DNA from: Myxococcales bacterium
GTDB taxonomy: Bacteria > Myxococcota_C > UBA6777
Length of the DNA: 64,000 nt
NCBI GenBank assembly: GCA_020632975.1
Contig: JACKEL010000014.1
Span: 1-64,000, forward strand
Reading direction: 5' to 3'
Position numbers and translations under genes: made by a program
The notes under the pieces: model-generated
Told to the model about the DNA's origin: nothing
Seen by the model: the letters and a program-made list of their open reading frames with translations, nothing else
The model's database searches: none
Part shown: positions 19,129 through 28,783 of the stretch, in pieces
Layout: every line of letters begins with the position of its first letter
Numbering within the stretch: position 1 is the stretch's first letter

Positions 19129-20045
19129 GAATGGGTCTCCTGCGCCGCAAGCGGCTTGTTGGGATCGTAAAGATGGGTACTCCGCGCACCTTCTTGTTGG
19201 AGAGCTTGGGCCAAAGCGGGCAGATCTTCGAGCGGTGCAAGGGCAAACATCCCGCCGCCCATCCCTGCGCCTGTGAGCTTGGCGCCCCACGCTCCTTGTT
19301 GGCGGGCACATCGAACGAGTCTTTCCAAGTGTTCGGAAGATACGCCGACTTCGTGCAGCAAAGCGTGGTTGTGGTTTAATGCTTCGCCAAGGCGTTTGCC
19401 ACAAAGGGCCTGTTGTTCGAGGCTTTGGCTTTCTTGTTCGCAGCACTGTTGGATCTCTTCAACGAGTGCCTTGGCTTCTTGAAGCAAACCCTCGAAACGT
19501 GCGGGGATGCTTCTGAGAAGCTTTTACGCGCTTGACGGCGACCGCAGTTTGTCGTTGCTCTTGGCTGACCGCGAGGACGATCCTACACCTTGAAGACGCC
19601 ATCGCCAGGCTTGTGGTGGCTGCCCCATGTGAAAACGCAAGGGGTTTGACGAACGACCACCGCAGGGTCCAACCCGCTCGAACGACCGTGAAAAAAGTGC
19701 TTCCAAGGTCGTTGCTTGCGCGATCAGATCTTGCTCTGTCATCGTCGTGCCTGCTTCGTGTGCGGCGCGCAACAGCGCGACACAAAGTGCGGCACTTGAG
19801 CCAAAGCCACATCCTAGCGGGATATCCGATTGTAGAGAAGGGAAATCCTGTTGTCTCGGGGAGTCCGAAGGAGTGACGAGCTTGTTGCCAAGCATCCAAT
19901 ACACCCGGAATGTCGGGCTGGATAGGGGCATCAAGCGGAGTCAGGCGCAAGGTTGCGCTGTACCACGGCAACGCAAGTGCGGGACTCTGATACAAGATAA
20001 AATGCTCTCCAGCAAGGATAAATTGCCAGACGCTTGGAAACGCAT
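19125..20045 (-). CDS. Mevalonate kinase; about six frameshifts as sequenced
   Basis: The reconstructed protein starts at ATG 20045: MRFQASGKFILAGEHF, after adding one A near 20023, a classical mevalonate kinase start. It continues SDIPLGCGFGSSAAL (ATP loop), HGRSSGLDPAVVV and GAKLTGAGMGGGMFAL. Breaks lie near 20023, 19838, 19691-19696, 19641-19644, 19582 and 19503-19506: three losses and three gains that sum to zero. As sequenced, only fragments are open, the longest clean one being 19125-19487. It phosphorylates mevalonate with ATP, the first kinase step after HMG-CoA reductase. Confidence 0.8.
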
Positions 20046-20110
20046 CAAAAAACCTCGTTGTTTTCGGATCGTTCGAATGGAAGTGTGGGGTGCGCTTTCT
20101 GCGGTGAGGA

Positions 20111-20792
20111 CTAACGGCTTCGCTTGGAAAGGCCGAGTAGATCGGGCAGTTGGGCCACACGTAGATGGGATAGAGCGCGCGCACCAAGCGACACAGCATG
20201 GTAAGAGTAACGCGAAAACATCTCGACCAGCCCGATCATCGCGGAAGCAAGCTGGCAGATCACCAAGATCTCCTCAAAACGTTCGAGGCGTTCTTGTTCG
20301 TGGGTTGGAGATCGGTTTGGATCGCCAACTTCGATTGCAGCGCACGGATGCGCCATTCCAAACGCTCGATGATCTGCTCTTCCGTTGTTTCAGGATGGAA
20401 GAGACGATCTTGAGCAAGTTGCCTTCGCAGCGATAAAGGGTCTCTCGTCCCCGTTGTTCGGGTTCGATCCCTACCATGCCAAAACGGGCCAACTCTGCGA
20501 GACCTTGTGACACCAGACCCGATGATAATCCCAACATCTGAGAGAGTTCGCGCTGACTCATGGGTTCGCCTTGATAAAAAAGCGTGGCCCAGAGTTTCCC
20601 AAGATTTGGCTTGAAGCCAAAGCCATCGAAGAACTCTGCAAAGATCGTGATTGCTTCGTCATGGAGCGTTGACTCTGACGCTTCTTCGATCTCAGGCGCG
20701 TTGGAAGGGTCGTGTGTTGTTGAGGATGGTGGGACGGGCTGGGATGAGCGCGACAGCGTCTTCTGCGAAGTTTTGTCTGTAGCATCGCTCAT
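20111..20792 (-). CDS. GbsR/MarR-like winged-helix regulator within the mevalonate operon; two frameshifts as sequenced
   Basis: After a low-complexity Ser/Thr/Pro N-terminus, the core (FFDGFGFKPNLGKLWATLFY, MSQRELSQMLGLSSGLVSQG, LARFGMVGIEPEQRGRETLY) matches GbsR-type winged helices. Repair near 20393 gives ETTEEQIIERLEWRIRAL and at 20302-20304 gives HEQERLERFEEILVICQL, a helical dimerisation tail ending at 20111. ATG 20792 lies inside the 3' end of the HMG-CoA synthase frame (about 100-bp overlap). GbsR-family proteins act on osmolyte or transport genes; here a role in tuning the mevalonate operon is inferred from position only. Confidence 0.7.
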
Positions 20793-21950
20793 GATCGCGG
20801 ATCCCCAAGAAAGTAAAGGCCTGTCCTTGGTGTGGCAATGCTGATTGGAAGGAGTTGTTTCGTTCCATCTTGAGTGAGGCGTCATGCAAAAGCTCGTATT
20901 GATCGACATCGACTTCAGTGCGGGTGTCTAAAAGGTGTTGGAGGTGTCGATGATAGCGGTGAACCCCTTCGCCAAAACGTCCTGTGAAATATTCACTACA
21001 AGAGCCGCTTCCGTACGAAAAGAGTGCGAGGCGGCGGCCAATCAGCCGAGTCCCCTTGCGTTCGCACAGACCAGCGAGCGCAAGATACAGTGAACCCGAA
21101 TAGACATTACCGACTTTTCGGTTGGCCCACAAGGCAGGCTCGACACGGCTTTCCAAGTCTTCGTAATACAATTCGTCGGAAAGTCCGCGAAGATCGCTCA
21201 TGCGTCGATGGGCTTTTCGCGCCATCGCAGGGAAGGGGACATGATACAAAAGATAATCAGGGGTGGGCTCATCGCCAGCTTGGCGGCAGTAGTCTTCGTA
21301 GGCCCCTTGCAACCCTTCAAGGTAGCAATTCATCGAGTACTTGCCTTTGACAAGTGCCTCGGATTGGTAGGGGGACGCCAAAAGTCATAGACATCGTTGG
21401 CAAAAGCACCGCTAATCGGCGAAAGTTGCAACAAAGCGTCGCGTTCGTCTGCTTTGCCAACCAACATCGCGACGGCACCTGCGCCTTGGGTGGGTTCACC
21501 CGCAGAACCGCGTTCATAACGAGCGATATCCGAGGCGATCACCAAAGCCAGTCGCTTGGGGTGTTGTTGAACCCAAGAAGAGGCCATCTGAAGGGCGGCT
21601 GTGGCACCATAACAAGCGTGCTTGATCTCGAAGGCGCGACAGTTGGCGGGAAGACCCAACAAGCGGTGAACATAGATCGCCACGGGCTTGGCTGCATCTA
21701 CGCCACTTTCTGTCCCCACGATACAAAGTCCGATGCGCTCGCGTGCTTCGGGATTGTGCTCGAAAAGTCGCCATGCTGCTTCTGCGGCCAGTGTGACCGT
21801 GTCTTCACCTGGTCCACAGATGGCCATCTCATCGCAACCAAGGCCCCTATGGTACTTGTCTGCTTCGACGCCTCGCGCTTGAGCAAGCTCTTTGTGGCTT
21901 ACGTAGTGGTGCGGGATCGCGACCGCCAGATCTAAGATGGCTCCATTCAT
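20692..21950 (-). CDS. mvaS: Hydroxymethylglutaryl-CoA synthase; one frameshift as sequenced
   Basis: It condenses acetyl-CoA with acetoacetyl-CoA to HMG-CoA. Thiolase-fold motifs are present: the active-site Cys in EIKHACYGATAAL, VIASDIARYERGSAGEPTQG, and the C-terminal LFSYGSGSCSEYF and FTFLGIRDHERCYR. ATG 21950 (MNGAILDLAVAIPHHYVS) is favoured over an upstream extension to 22010. A missing C in the run 21370-21374 (five G on the plus strand) splits it; repair gives YDFWRPPYQSEALVKGKYS. The frame continues about 30 residues past the usual end and overlaps the regulator, so another nearby indel is possible. It is the first gene of the operon. Confidence 0.88.
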
Positions 21951-22485
21951 GATCTTCCCCGTATTTCTCGAACAAATCTCTGCTTTCACGAGATCGTGAA
22001 ACAAAAGCATACATCTTTGTGATGCGCAAATAACGCGTGCTGAAAAGTTTGTAAAGGTGCGCCACCGTTGGGAACCACTACACCAAGGAGGCGTGTGTCT
22101 TTTGTGAGCCTGCCTACAACGTACAAAAACCAGATCACCTAGTTTGGTGTTTTTGGGTGAAGGGGCTGCGCTTGGGCCAGAGGTTTCACCTTGGTTTTTG
22201 TGTGTTGCGGAGTGTCTTGCTTACGATGCTGAAGACAAGATGGATGATTCATGCTTTCTTTTGGGCGCATCACTTTTTGAGCGTCGCAGCCTAAGCAAGT
22301 TATGCGCCTTGGATGAAAAACGTGAGTTTGTCTTGTGATTCTATCGTGAAAAGCCCGTTCTACGACACTTGTTAGATTGCAAAACATGCAACCGATTGTC
22401 GCAGTCGAGATACACTGCTGTTGCGAAGTTTCACGATACAGTGAAAACGTGAAACAGAAGAGGATACTGACAAGACGTTGGGGGA
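21951..22485. other. Gene-free interval upstream of the mevalonate operon with a short inverted repeat
   Basis: No convincing gene is visible in this stretch of about 535 bases. It should hold the promoter of the minus-strand mevalonate operon. GTTTCAC (22428-22434), GTGAAA (22441-22446) and GTGAAAC (22449-22455) form two alternative inverted repeats sharing one arm, a possible operator. The plus-strand right end is the 3' flank of the TPR gene. No clear -10/-35 pair could be fixed by eye. Confidence 0.35.
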
Positions 22486-23678
22486 TTATTTTTTGGGTTG
22501 GGATGTGGCGGCTTGGGAAGCGGGGCGCGAAGTGGGCTTGGGGGCTGTGCTTTTTGTTTTTGGACTGTGCTTTTTGCAGGAGGGGAGGCTGTCCAAAAGA
22601 GCGGGTGTAAAACAGCAAGAGTTGTTGGAAACGCTGGTTGGTTCGTTGTTTCCAGTCCGCTTGGTCCATGCCGATGCGTTGGGCAAGTTGGAGGTTGCGG
22701 AAGTAGGTGACGAGTGCTTTGTCCAACAGGATCTTAATCTTTTGCGGAGTTCTTGGACGTAGATCGCCTTTTCTTCTTTGTTTAGCTCCGTGGGGATGGG
22801 CGCTTTCATCATGGCTTCGTACATCTCTTCGTACATCTTGCCGATCTGATACACCGCAGCGAGGGCCCATTCAGCGTGGCGCAACTTGATGGTTTGAAGA
22901 TAAAGACGTTGGGCGCGCAGAAGGTTGCGTGCCTTGTCATCGAGGTCTTCTTTCATCTTGTTTTGGGGAGATGGAAGACGCGTTCTGTAAAGCGTGTGTG
23001 GTAGATCCGCGCCCAGTAATAATGAGCCATGGCTGCGGCATAGTTGATCTTGCCGAGTGGGAGCTTTTTCGGGGAGTGTAGAGCGACCGCAAGGCGTAGC
23101 AGCGGTTGGGCTTGATCAAACTGACGCAAGAAGAAAAGGGCCTCTCCTGCGTAGGCAAGGGCATCGATGCGATCTTCATCAGAGAGATTCCTTGGAGGAG
23201 GGCATCGTAGAGTTGGAAAGCCTTTTGCCATTGTTTTTGTTTGCCATAACAAGCCGCGAGTCGAAAGCGCGCATTGAGCGCGAGTTGGGTGTGTTTGGCG
23301 TGGTGTTGGACCACTTCGAGGTAAAGCTTGATTGCGGCGTTGTGGTCGCCTTTGTCTTCGTGGGCGAGGGCTTCGTTGTAGAGAGCCGCAAAGATGTAGT
23401 TATGCATCGGGTAGTACGTGCGGATCACTTGGTAGAGTTTGATCGCGTCATCGTACTTTTTGAGTTTGTAGGCCTTGGCTGCGGCGAGATAAAGCTCGCG
23501 CAAGGTCGAGTTGCTGGATGGTGCGAACTTTTCCATCTTTGGCGCGCAGCAACATGGGATCGATTTCAAGATGCGTCATGGGCGGCTTGGTGGCCGTTGG
23601 ACGCGAAGTAGGTGGAGCAGCGACGGCTGTAGTCGCAAGGCACAAGGACAAGAAAGTGATCACAAAGAAGTGTCGCAT
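22486..23678 (-). CDS. Exported TPR protein; about five frameshifts as sequenced
   Basis: The start MRHFFVITFLSLCLATTAVA is a clean signal peptide with AAGGATG upstream. A Thr/Pro-rich linker (PPTSRPTATKPP) follows, then TPR helices (LYLAAAKAYKLKKYDDAIKL, AALYNEALAHEDKGDHNAAI, ARFRLAACYGKQKQWQKAFQ, EALFFLRQFDQAQPLLRLAV, EWALAAVYQIGKMYEEMYEA). It ends PTSRPASQAATSQPKK at 22486, echoing the N-terminal linker. Breaks lie near 23.49, 23.19, 22.97, 22.73 and 22.6 kb. Repaired length is about 395 residues, periplasmic. It lies 113 bp downstream of the next large TPR gene and probably works with it. Confidence 0.65.
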
Positions 23679-23791
23679 GGGTCCATCCTTATTTGGTGAA
23701 GGAGATATCGTGACGTTGCGGTGGGTACTTCTTTTGGAGAAGGTGTCGTTGCGGTGAGATTTGTTCCCGCACGGACGCGAGAAGACCAGTT

Positions 23792-26700
23792 TTATTTTTC
23801 GAAGATCGCGTTGTGACAGCCTCGGGCGTCGATACGCGCTTCTCTACGGTCGGGGTTGTCGGCGGGGGCGAGTTGCAAGAACTTGTTGAAGGCACTGACA
23901 CAAGAGCGCCATTGTTTGCGGTCTTTGAGGGTGTAGGCCAAGCGTCGATACACGTCGATCATGGTTTTGTCAGCGCGTAGGGCTTGGTTGTAGAAGAAGG
24001 TAGCTTTGGCGAGGGTGCCTTTGTCGCGGTACATATCGCCCATCTTGGCGTAGAGTTCTGCGCGAGCGCGTCCGCGGATAAAGCGAAGGGCACGGGTATA
24101 AGAGCGCACGGCTGGGTTGAATTGCTTGAGTTGAACATAGCAATCTCCCACAAGGACGTGGGCTTTGACCAAACCGTTATCGATCTTGAGGGTGCGTTGG
24201 TAATCTTTGAGGGCGCGTTTCCAGTCACGGACTTCAAAGAACAAGTTTCCGCGAGCCATGAACACTTCGGCCTTTTGGCGTTTGTCTTGGTCTTTGATCT
24301 TGAGCAACTTGTTGTAGATCTGGAGTGCTTTGCCGAGTTGTTGCTTGCGGTAGAAGAGGCTCGCAAGGCGATACTGGTAGCTTCGACTGTTGGGATCGAG
24401 TTGGATGGCTTGTTCGTAGTTGCGCTGGATCTTGTCTGTATCGCTTCGTTTCAATTCTTCCATGGTTCGGGCGAGATAGTAGTATGCGGGAGCCAACTTT
24501 TCGTTGAAGCTGATCGCACGTTCAAGACGTTGTTCAGCTTTCTCATACTTTTTCTGCGCGAAGAAGATGCGGCCTGTGCGGAAGAGGGCTTCTGCGTCCT
24601 CACGGCGGACAAGATCGAGGTACTTTTCGTAGCTACTGAGGGCTGCTGCGAGATTACCTTGTTGTTCAAGCGCTTTGCCAAGGCCCATGAGAGAGGGTTT
24701 GTCTTGGGGGAAGATCTTGAGTGCTTGTTGGAAGTGGTGTTGTGCTTTTGAGAGGCTCGCGCATCTCAAGAGCGATGCGGCCCGCTTGTTTGTGGAGTAG
24801 TTCATCCCCAGGGAGTTCTTTGAGGGCTTTTTGGACGTGCTTGGAAGCCTCTTCAAACTGTTTATTGAGCAAGAGCCAACGCACCAAGGCCATACGGTCA
24901 TCTACGCTTTTGATCGGATACTGGGGATCTTGGCTTTGAGTGTTTCCACAAGTTCAAGTTGGTTGCGTTTGTAAGCTGTGCGAAGCTGACCAAAGAATGC
25001 TGCTGTGTGTTTGGGCGACAACTCCAATGTCTTGGTAAACAGTTGGAAAGCGAGGAGGTCTGACTTGTTGCCTTCTTCGAACTGGCCTGCCCAAAACAGG
25101 AGATCGGCGTCTTTGGGATAGAGCTTGATCATGCGTTGTGCGACGCGTTTTCCTTCGAGCCATTCGCGCATGTGGTAAAGCGTACGCATGTAGAAGATGG
25201 CCGCTTGTCGGTTGATCCTTTTGACATTGGGAGCCACCATGGGTTCGAGCTTTTGGCGATCTGGTTGTAGCGACGCGTCGAAAAGAGATAAGCGAACTCT
25301 TTGGAGGCGTAACGGGGGTTTGGATCGAGTTGGATCGCTTGTGTCAGAAGTGTGTAGGCTTCTTTGAGGTGTTCTTTGCTGCGAGCGCGCTGGGCCCGAA
25401 GGAATGTGTAGTGTCCGAGGAGTTGTCGGTTGCGCACTTTGAAAGCTTTTTCGCTTTCTTTCCAAAGGGTTTCATAACGCTTGCTCTCTTCAGGGAAACG
25501 ATCTTCAAGCTCGAAGAGTTGGAGATAAGAGGGCAAGTGGGGCGCTTGGTCTGAGACCAACGTTGCGTCGTAGAAGGCTTGGAAAGCCAGCTTGTATTTT
25601 TGACTTTGAGGTAAGAGAGCCCAAGAACGTAGAGCGCGCGGGCATATTGTTTTGTTTTTCTGCACAAGCGCTTTCATCGTCGCGATGCTTTTGGCGTATT
25701 GACGGCGAAGATAGAAGATCTTGCCTTGGAGGTAATGCAGCGCGGAGTTGTTGGGATCGCGTTTTTGAGTTGCGCCAACCATTGAGCAGCGGGGCCAACT
25801 TGCTTCCCAGAGATCGCCATCATGGTGTTGAGCCAGAGGCGATCCACAGGTGTGGGGCATCTGGAGCGAGGGGGAGGAGTTTGCTGTGGTTGAGTCGCAG
25901 TTGTGCTTGTAAGCCTTTGTCTGGGTGATTTTCCAAGATCATGGCATACGCAAGCGAGTTTAATAGAGGTAGTTCGGGGTGTTTGGGATAACGACGTTGT
26001 TCCATGTTGAGCCTTGCGAGCAGGCTTCGTTCGTATTGTCGGTACCCATCGACACTAAAAGGACCATAAAGATCCACTTGGATACTTGAATAGATGGTGT
26101 TGTTGCTTTGGGGCAGAAGGAAGATGACCGCCACGGTGACGAGGCCGATCACGCCGAACAGTAGGCCCACAAGCAAAAGCCCTTTGCCGCCTTTTTTCTT
26201 TTCGCCGTCTTTCAGGGCAGTGATCACACGGCGGGCATTGGGGCGTTGGAGTCCAGGGTCGGGCAGATCGAGTTCTGGTGCAGGTCGAAAGCTTGGCCCT
26301 GCATCTGCACCACTGGGGGAGTAGCTTAGGTCGTCTGACATCGCAGGGCGCGCAAAAGAGGCCGCAGGACGGGGCCCTTGAAGGCCACCATGTTGCTGTG
26401 AACCAGGCGTTGCGCTTGCTGAATCAGAGTTGTTCATGTCCCATTGTTCCATCGATGCGGAACCTGGAGATCTTGGAACTCAGGCCAGTCAGGCATGGGG
26501 CTCCAAAACTGTCCATCGTTGGACAATTGTTCGCCACCATTGAGTTCGCCACCTGCAAGCATGTTGCGGATCTGCGACACAGGGAAGGGACCAAACACGC
26601 GGCCAGAGCCACGGCGCACGTGATAGCGCGTTTCAGGAGCACTAAAAGCATTTTGTTGTTGGTCGAGCTTGTCGAGTTCTCCGTAGAGATCGGCAAGCGG

Positions 26701-27153
26701 ATCATCTTGTGCGGCGCCGTAGTTTTGTGCGGGGGCATTGTTGTAGTTGTTGCCGTAGCTTGGGGGCGGATTGTTGGGAGGAGGCGCGAAGTTCCCAAAG
26801 GGATCGTCTAAGGGAGGGGCAGACGAAAAGCCTCCTGGAAGTCCAGAGATGTCGGGTAGTCCTAGGTTATCGAGGTTTCCTAGGGGGTCCATCAACTCTT
26901 GATCTGCTGAAAGATCTGCTGCAAAGGGATCTTCTTGGGGGAGTTCCAACTCTAGCCCTGCAAGATCCTGCGAAGGAGGCGGTGTCGAGTGGGCGTTATA
27001 GTTGGCGGAGGAGCCACTATGTGTAATGTGCCCATTTTCGTTGAGATGCAGGGAGTTTTGACAATGTCGACACGTCGTGCGCAACCCACCCGGCGGGACG
27101 CTGGAGATGGGAAGGTTGTTTTCTCCTTGGCAGACAGGACAGCTGAAAATCAT
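23792..27153 (-). CDS. Zinc-ribbon/GYF/TPR single-pass membrane protein; about eight frameshifts as sequenced
   Basis: It begins MIFSCPVCQGENN with Cys at 5, 8, 28 and 31, a zinc ribbon spaced exactly as in the AgmX/GltJ-like protein at 31706. A Pro/Asn-rich linker and a GYF-type domain follow (RRGSGRVFGPFPVSQIRNML, ending WSPMPDWPEF). After repair near 26442 come one membrane segment (GLLLVGLLFGVIGLVTVAVI) and about 850 residues of TPRs in the periplasm (SLFYRKQQLGKALQIYNKLL, WKRALKDYQRTLKIDNGLVK). Breaks also lie near 25.83, 25.77, 25.65, 25.61, 25.25, 24.92 and 24.75 kb. The GGAG seven bases before 27153 sets the start. Repaired length is about 1,120 residues. A trans-envelope scaffold is inferred. 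Confidence 0.7.
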
Positions 27154-27230
27154 GGAAATCTCCGATGTCTCCGCAAGCAAGGAGGCACTGCCCCCCTTGC
27201 GCTCGAATCAATTTAGCAGAGGTTGTTGGA

Positions 27231-28289
27231 TTAGCCGCTTGAGGCGACTTTGAAGACCCGGTGACTAACGACAGCGCGGACCGCTTCCCAAACTTGGTGG
27301 TTGGTGGTTTGGGATTGGTCATCTGGGGTAAGGAAGCCTAGCGGCACCGAAGCACCACCGCAACCAAGCTTTCCACCAGAGAATTCTTCGCCGAAGACTT
27401 GGTGGCAGAAAGAGTTTACTTCTACACCATCGTTGGTCGTTCGAAGCGAGGCAACGATACGATCTTCGACGATGGCGTAAGCAACGACAGTTTCGACACC
27501 TTCCATGCGCAACAACTCATCTGCGATGATAGGGATCGCGTCACGCTGCGAAGGAGGGATGATACCAAGTCCTGCAACCACAACAGAGTGTTGGAGTTCC
27601 ATCGCGCGGTAGGCCTCTGCTTTCAGCAGGTAAAGGTAGCGCGGGATGGTGTAGTTGATGATTTGGTAAAGCTTTTTGCCGTCTGTGAGTTTGAGCAGAT
27701 ACTCATAACACTGAAAGTCGAGAGGCGTCACGGTGGGAGCGGTGAGCTCTTGTGTGTCGGTCTTGATGCCTACAAGTAGCCCTGTTGCGACGTGGGCCAA
27801 GGGGTGAGGGCCGCTGCTTTCTCCGGCCTTTTCTTCCAATCCGTACTCGCGCATGTAAGACGTCACGATGGTGGAAGCCGCACCCACGGGGCGGATGTCT
27901 TTCAGGAGGTATTCACCATCGGGATCATCCCGGTGGTGATCGATGATGATGTGGGGCTTTACATTGGTCGATTGGAGGTTTTTGCGTCCTGTTGATGCCA
28001 CATCGACGAGGATGATGATCTGGTATTCCTCTGGACGAAAGAGCTTCATCTTTCGCATGGGAAGGCCCAAAAGGTTCACCATCGTGCGGTTTTGTGGGTG
28101 GGAGACGGTGCCTCCGTAAAAGATATCGGTTCCTTGGATGTCGGGGTTGAGGTAGCGGCAAAGATAGGAGACCGCAAAGGCAGATCCCATCGCATCGGGG
28201 TCTGGGTTGTCTTGGGTGAGGACCGCAACCTTGCTTTGCAGCGGGAGATTCTCAATGATCTCGCGAAATTTCTGCGCTGGGTTGGCCAT
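27231..28289 (-). CDS. DHH/DHHA1 family phosphoesterase (NrnA-like)
   Basis: Motif I DNPDPDAMGSA, an Asp-bearing motif (IIILVDVAST), the DHH motif IIIDHHRDDP and the C-terminal DHHA1 glycine motif (KLGCGGASVPLG) are in order. Such enzymes use two Mn ions to cleave short oligonucleotides, pAp or cyclic dinucleotide products; the exact substrate is not predictable. The DHHA1 motif has Cys-Gly-Gly-Ala where GGGH is usual, so substrate handling may differ. The frame opens with two consecutive Met codons (28292 and 28289). The gene lies 77 bp from the zinc-ribbon/TPR gene on the same strand. About 352 residues. Confidence 0.85.
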   Translation of the reverse strand: MANPAQKFREIIENLPLQSKVAVLTQDNPDPDAMGSAFAVSYLCRYLNPDIQGTDIFYGGTVSHPQNRTMVNLLGLPMRKMKLFRPEEYQIIILVDVASTGRKNLQSTNVKPHIIIDHHRDDPDGEYLLKDIRPVGAASTIVTSYMREYGLEEKAGESSGPHPLAHVATGLLVGIKTDTQELTAPTVTPLDFQCYEYLLKLTDGKKLYQIINYTIPRYLYLLKAEAYRAMELQHSVVVAGLGIIPPSQRDAIPIIADELLRMEGVETVVAYAIVEDRIVASLRTTNDGVEVNSFCHQVFGEEFSGGKLGCGGASVPLGFLTPDDQSQTTNHQVWEAVRAVVSHRVFKVASSG

Positions 28290-28292
28290 CAT

Positions 28293-28783
28293 CTTGTTCT
28301 TTGCTCATGAGTTTGCATGGTGTTTACCTTTAGCCTCGATTCCTTCTGTGGTTTTCAGGGTCTGCTCTAGGGGTGGGAAGGGCTTTGTTGCACCCGTCCC
28401 AACGAGGCCCCAAAAGTCTTCGTGACTATAGCATCGCACAACGACCTGTCAAGGTGACGCAAGGAGGAGAAAGCCGCAAGAAAAGTCCGTATATTCCAAA
28501 GCTACGGAGGCGGCGGGGGATGCTGCTTTTGTTGGGATGGCGGCGTTGCTGTAGTTGCTTGCGTGTGTGGGAGGACTTTGTTACAACGCTAAAGCGGATG
28601 CCTTCAGGCCAAAGACTTGGTGGCAGAAAGAACGCTTTGCTGGAAAGCGATAAACCCAATTCAATGTTGACATCTTCGCCAATGGGTGAGGTCTCTGCCC
28701 CACATCTTTTGGGTGACTCCCTTTGTATGGTGTGGGGTGTTTGTGGTGGATGGAAGCCGAGACGGGGCAAAGGAAAACAAACA
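28293..28783. other. Divergent intergenic region without a recognised gene
   Basis: This stretch of about 490 bases separates the DHH gene (minus) from the zinc-ribbon protein (plus). The plus-strand frame of the downstream gene stays open back to 28373, but codon content there looks non-coding and a good ribosome site (AAGGA) precedes ATG 28784. It should hold both promoters. No tRNA-like cloverleaf or strong terminator was seen. Confidence 0.4.

Noticed and set aside
18125..20045. Programmed frameshifting or selenocysteine recoding as the cause of the broken mevalonate genes
   Set aside because: Breaks are many, lie in ordinary short homopolymers, and include both gains and losses; no slippery site plus pseudoknot pattern or in-frame UGA explains them.
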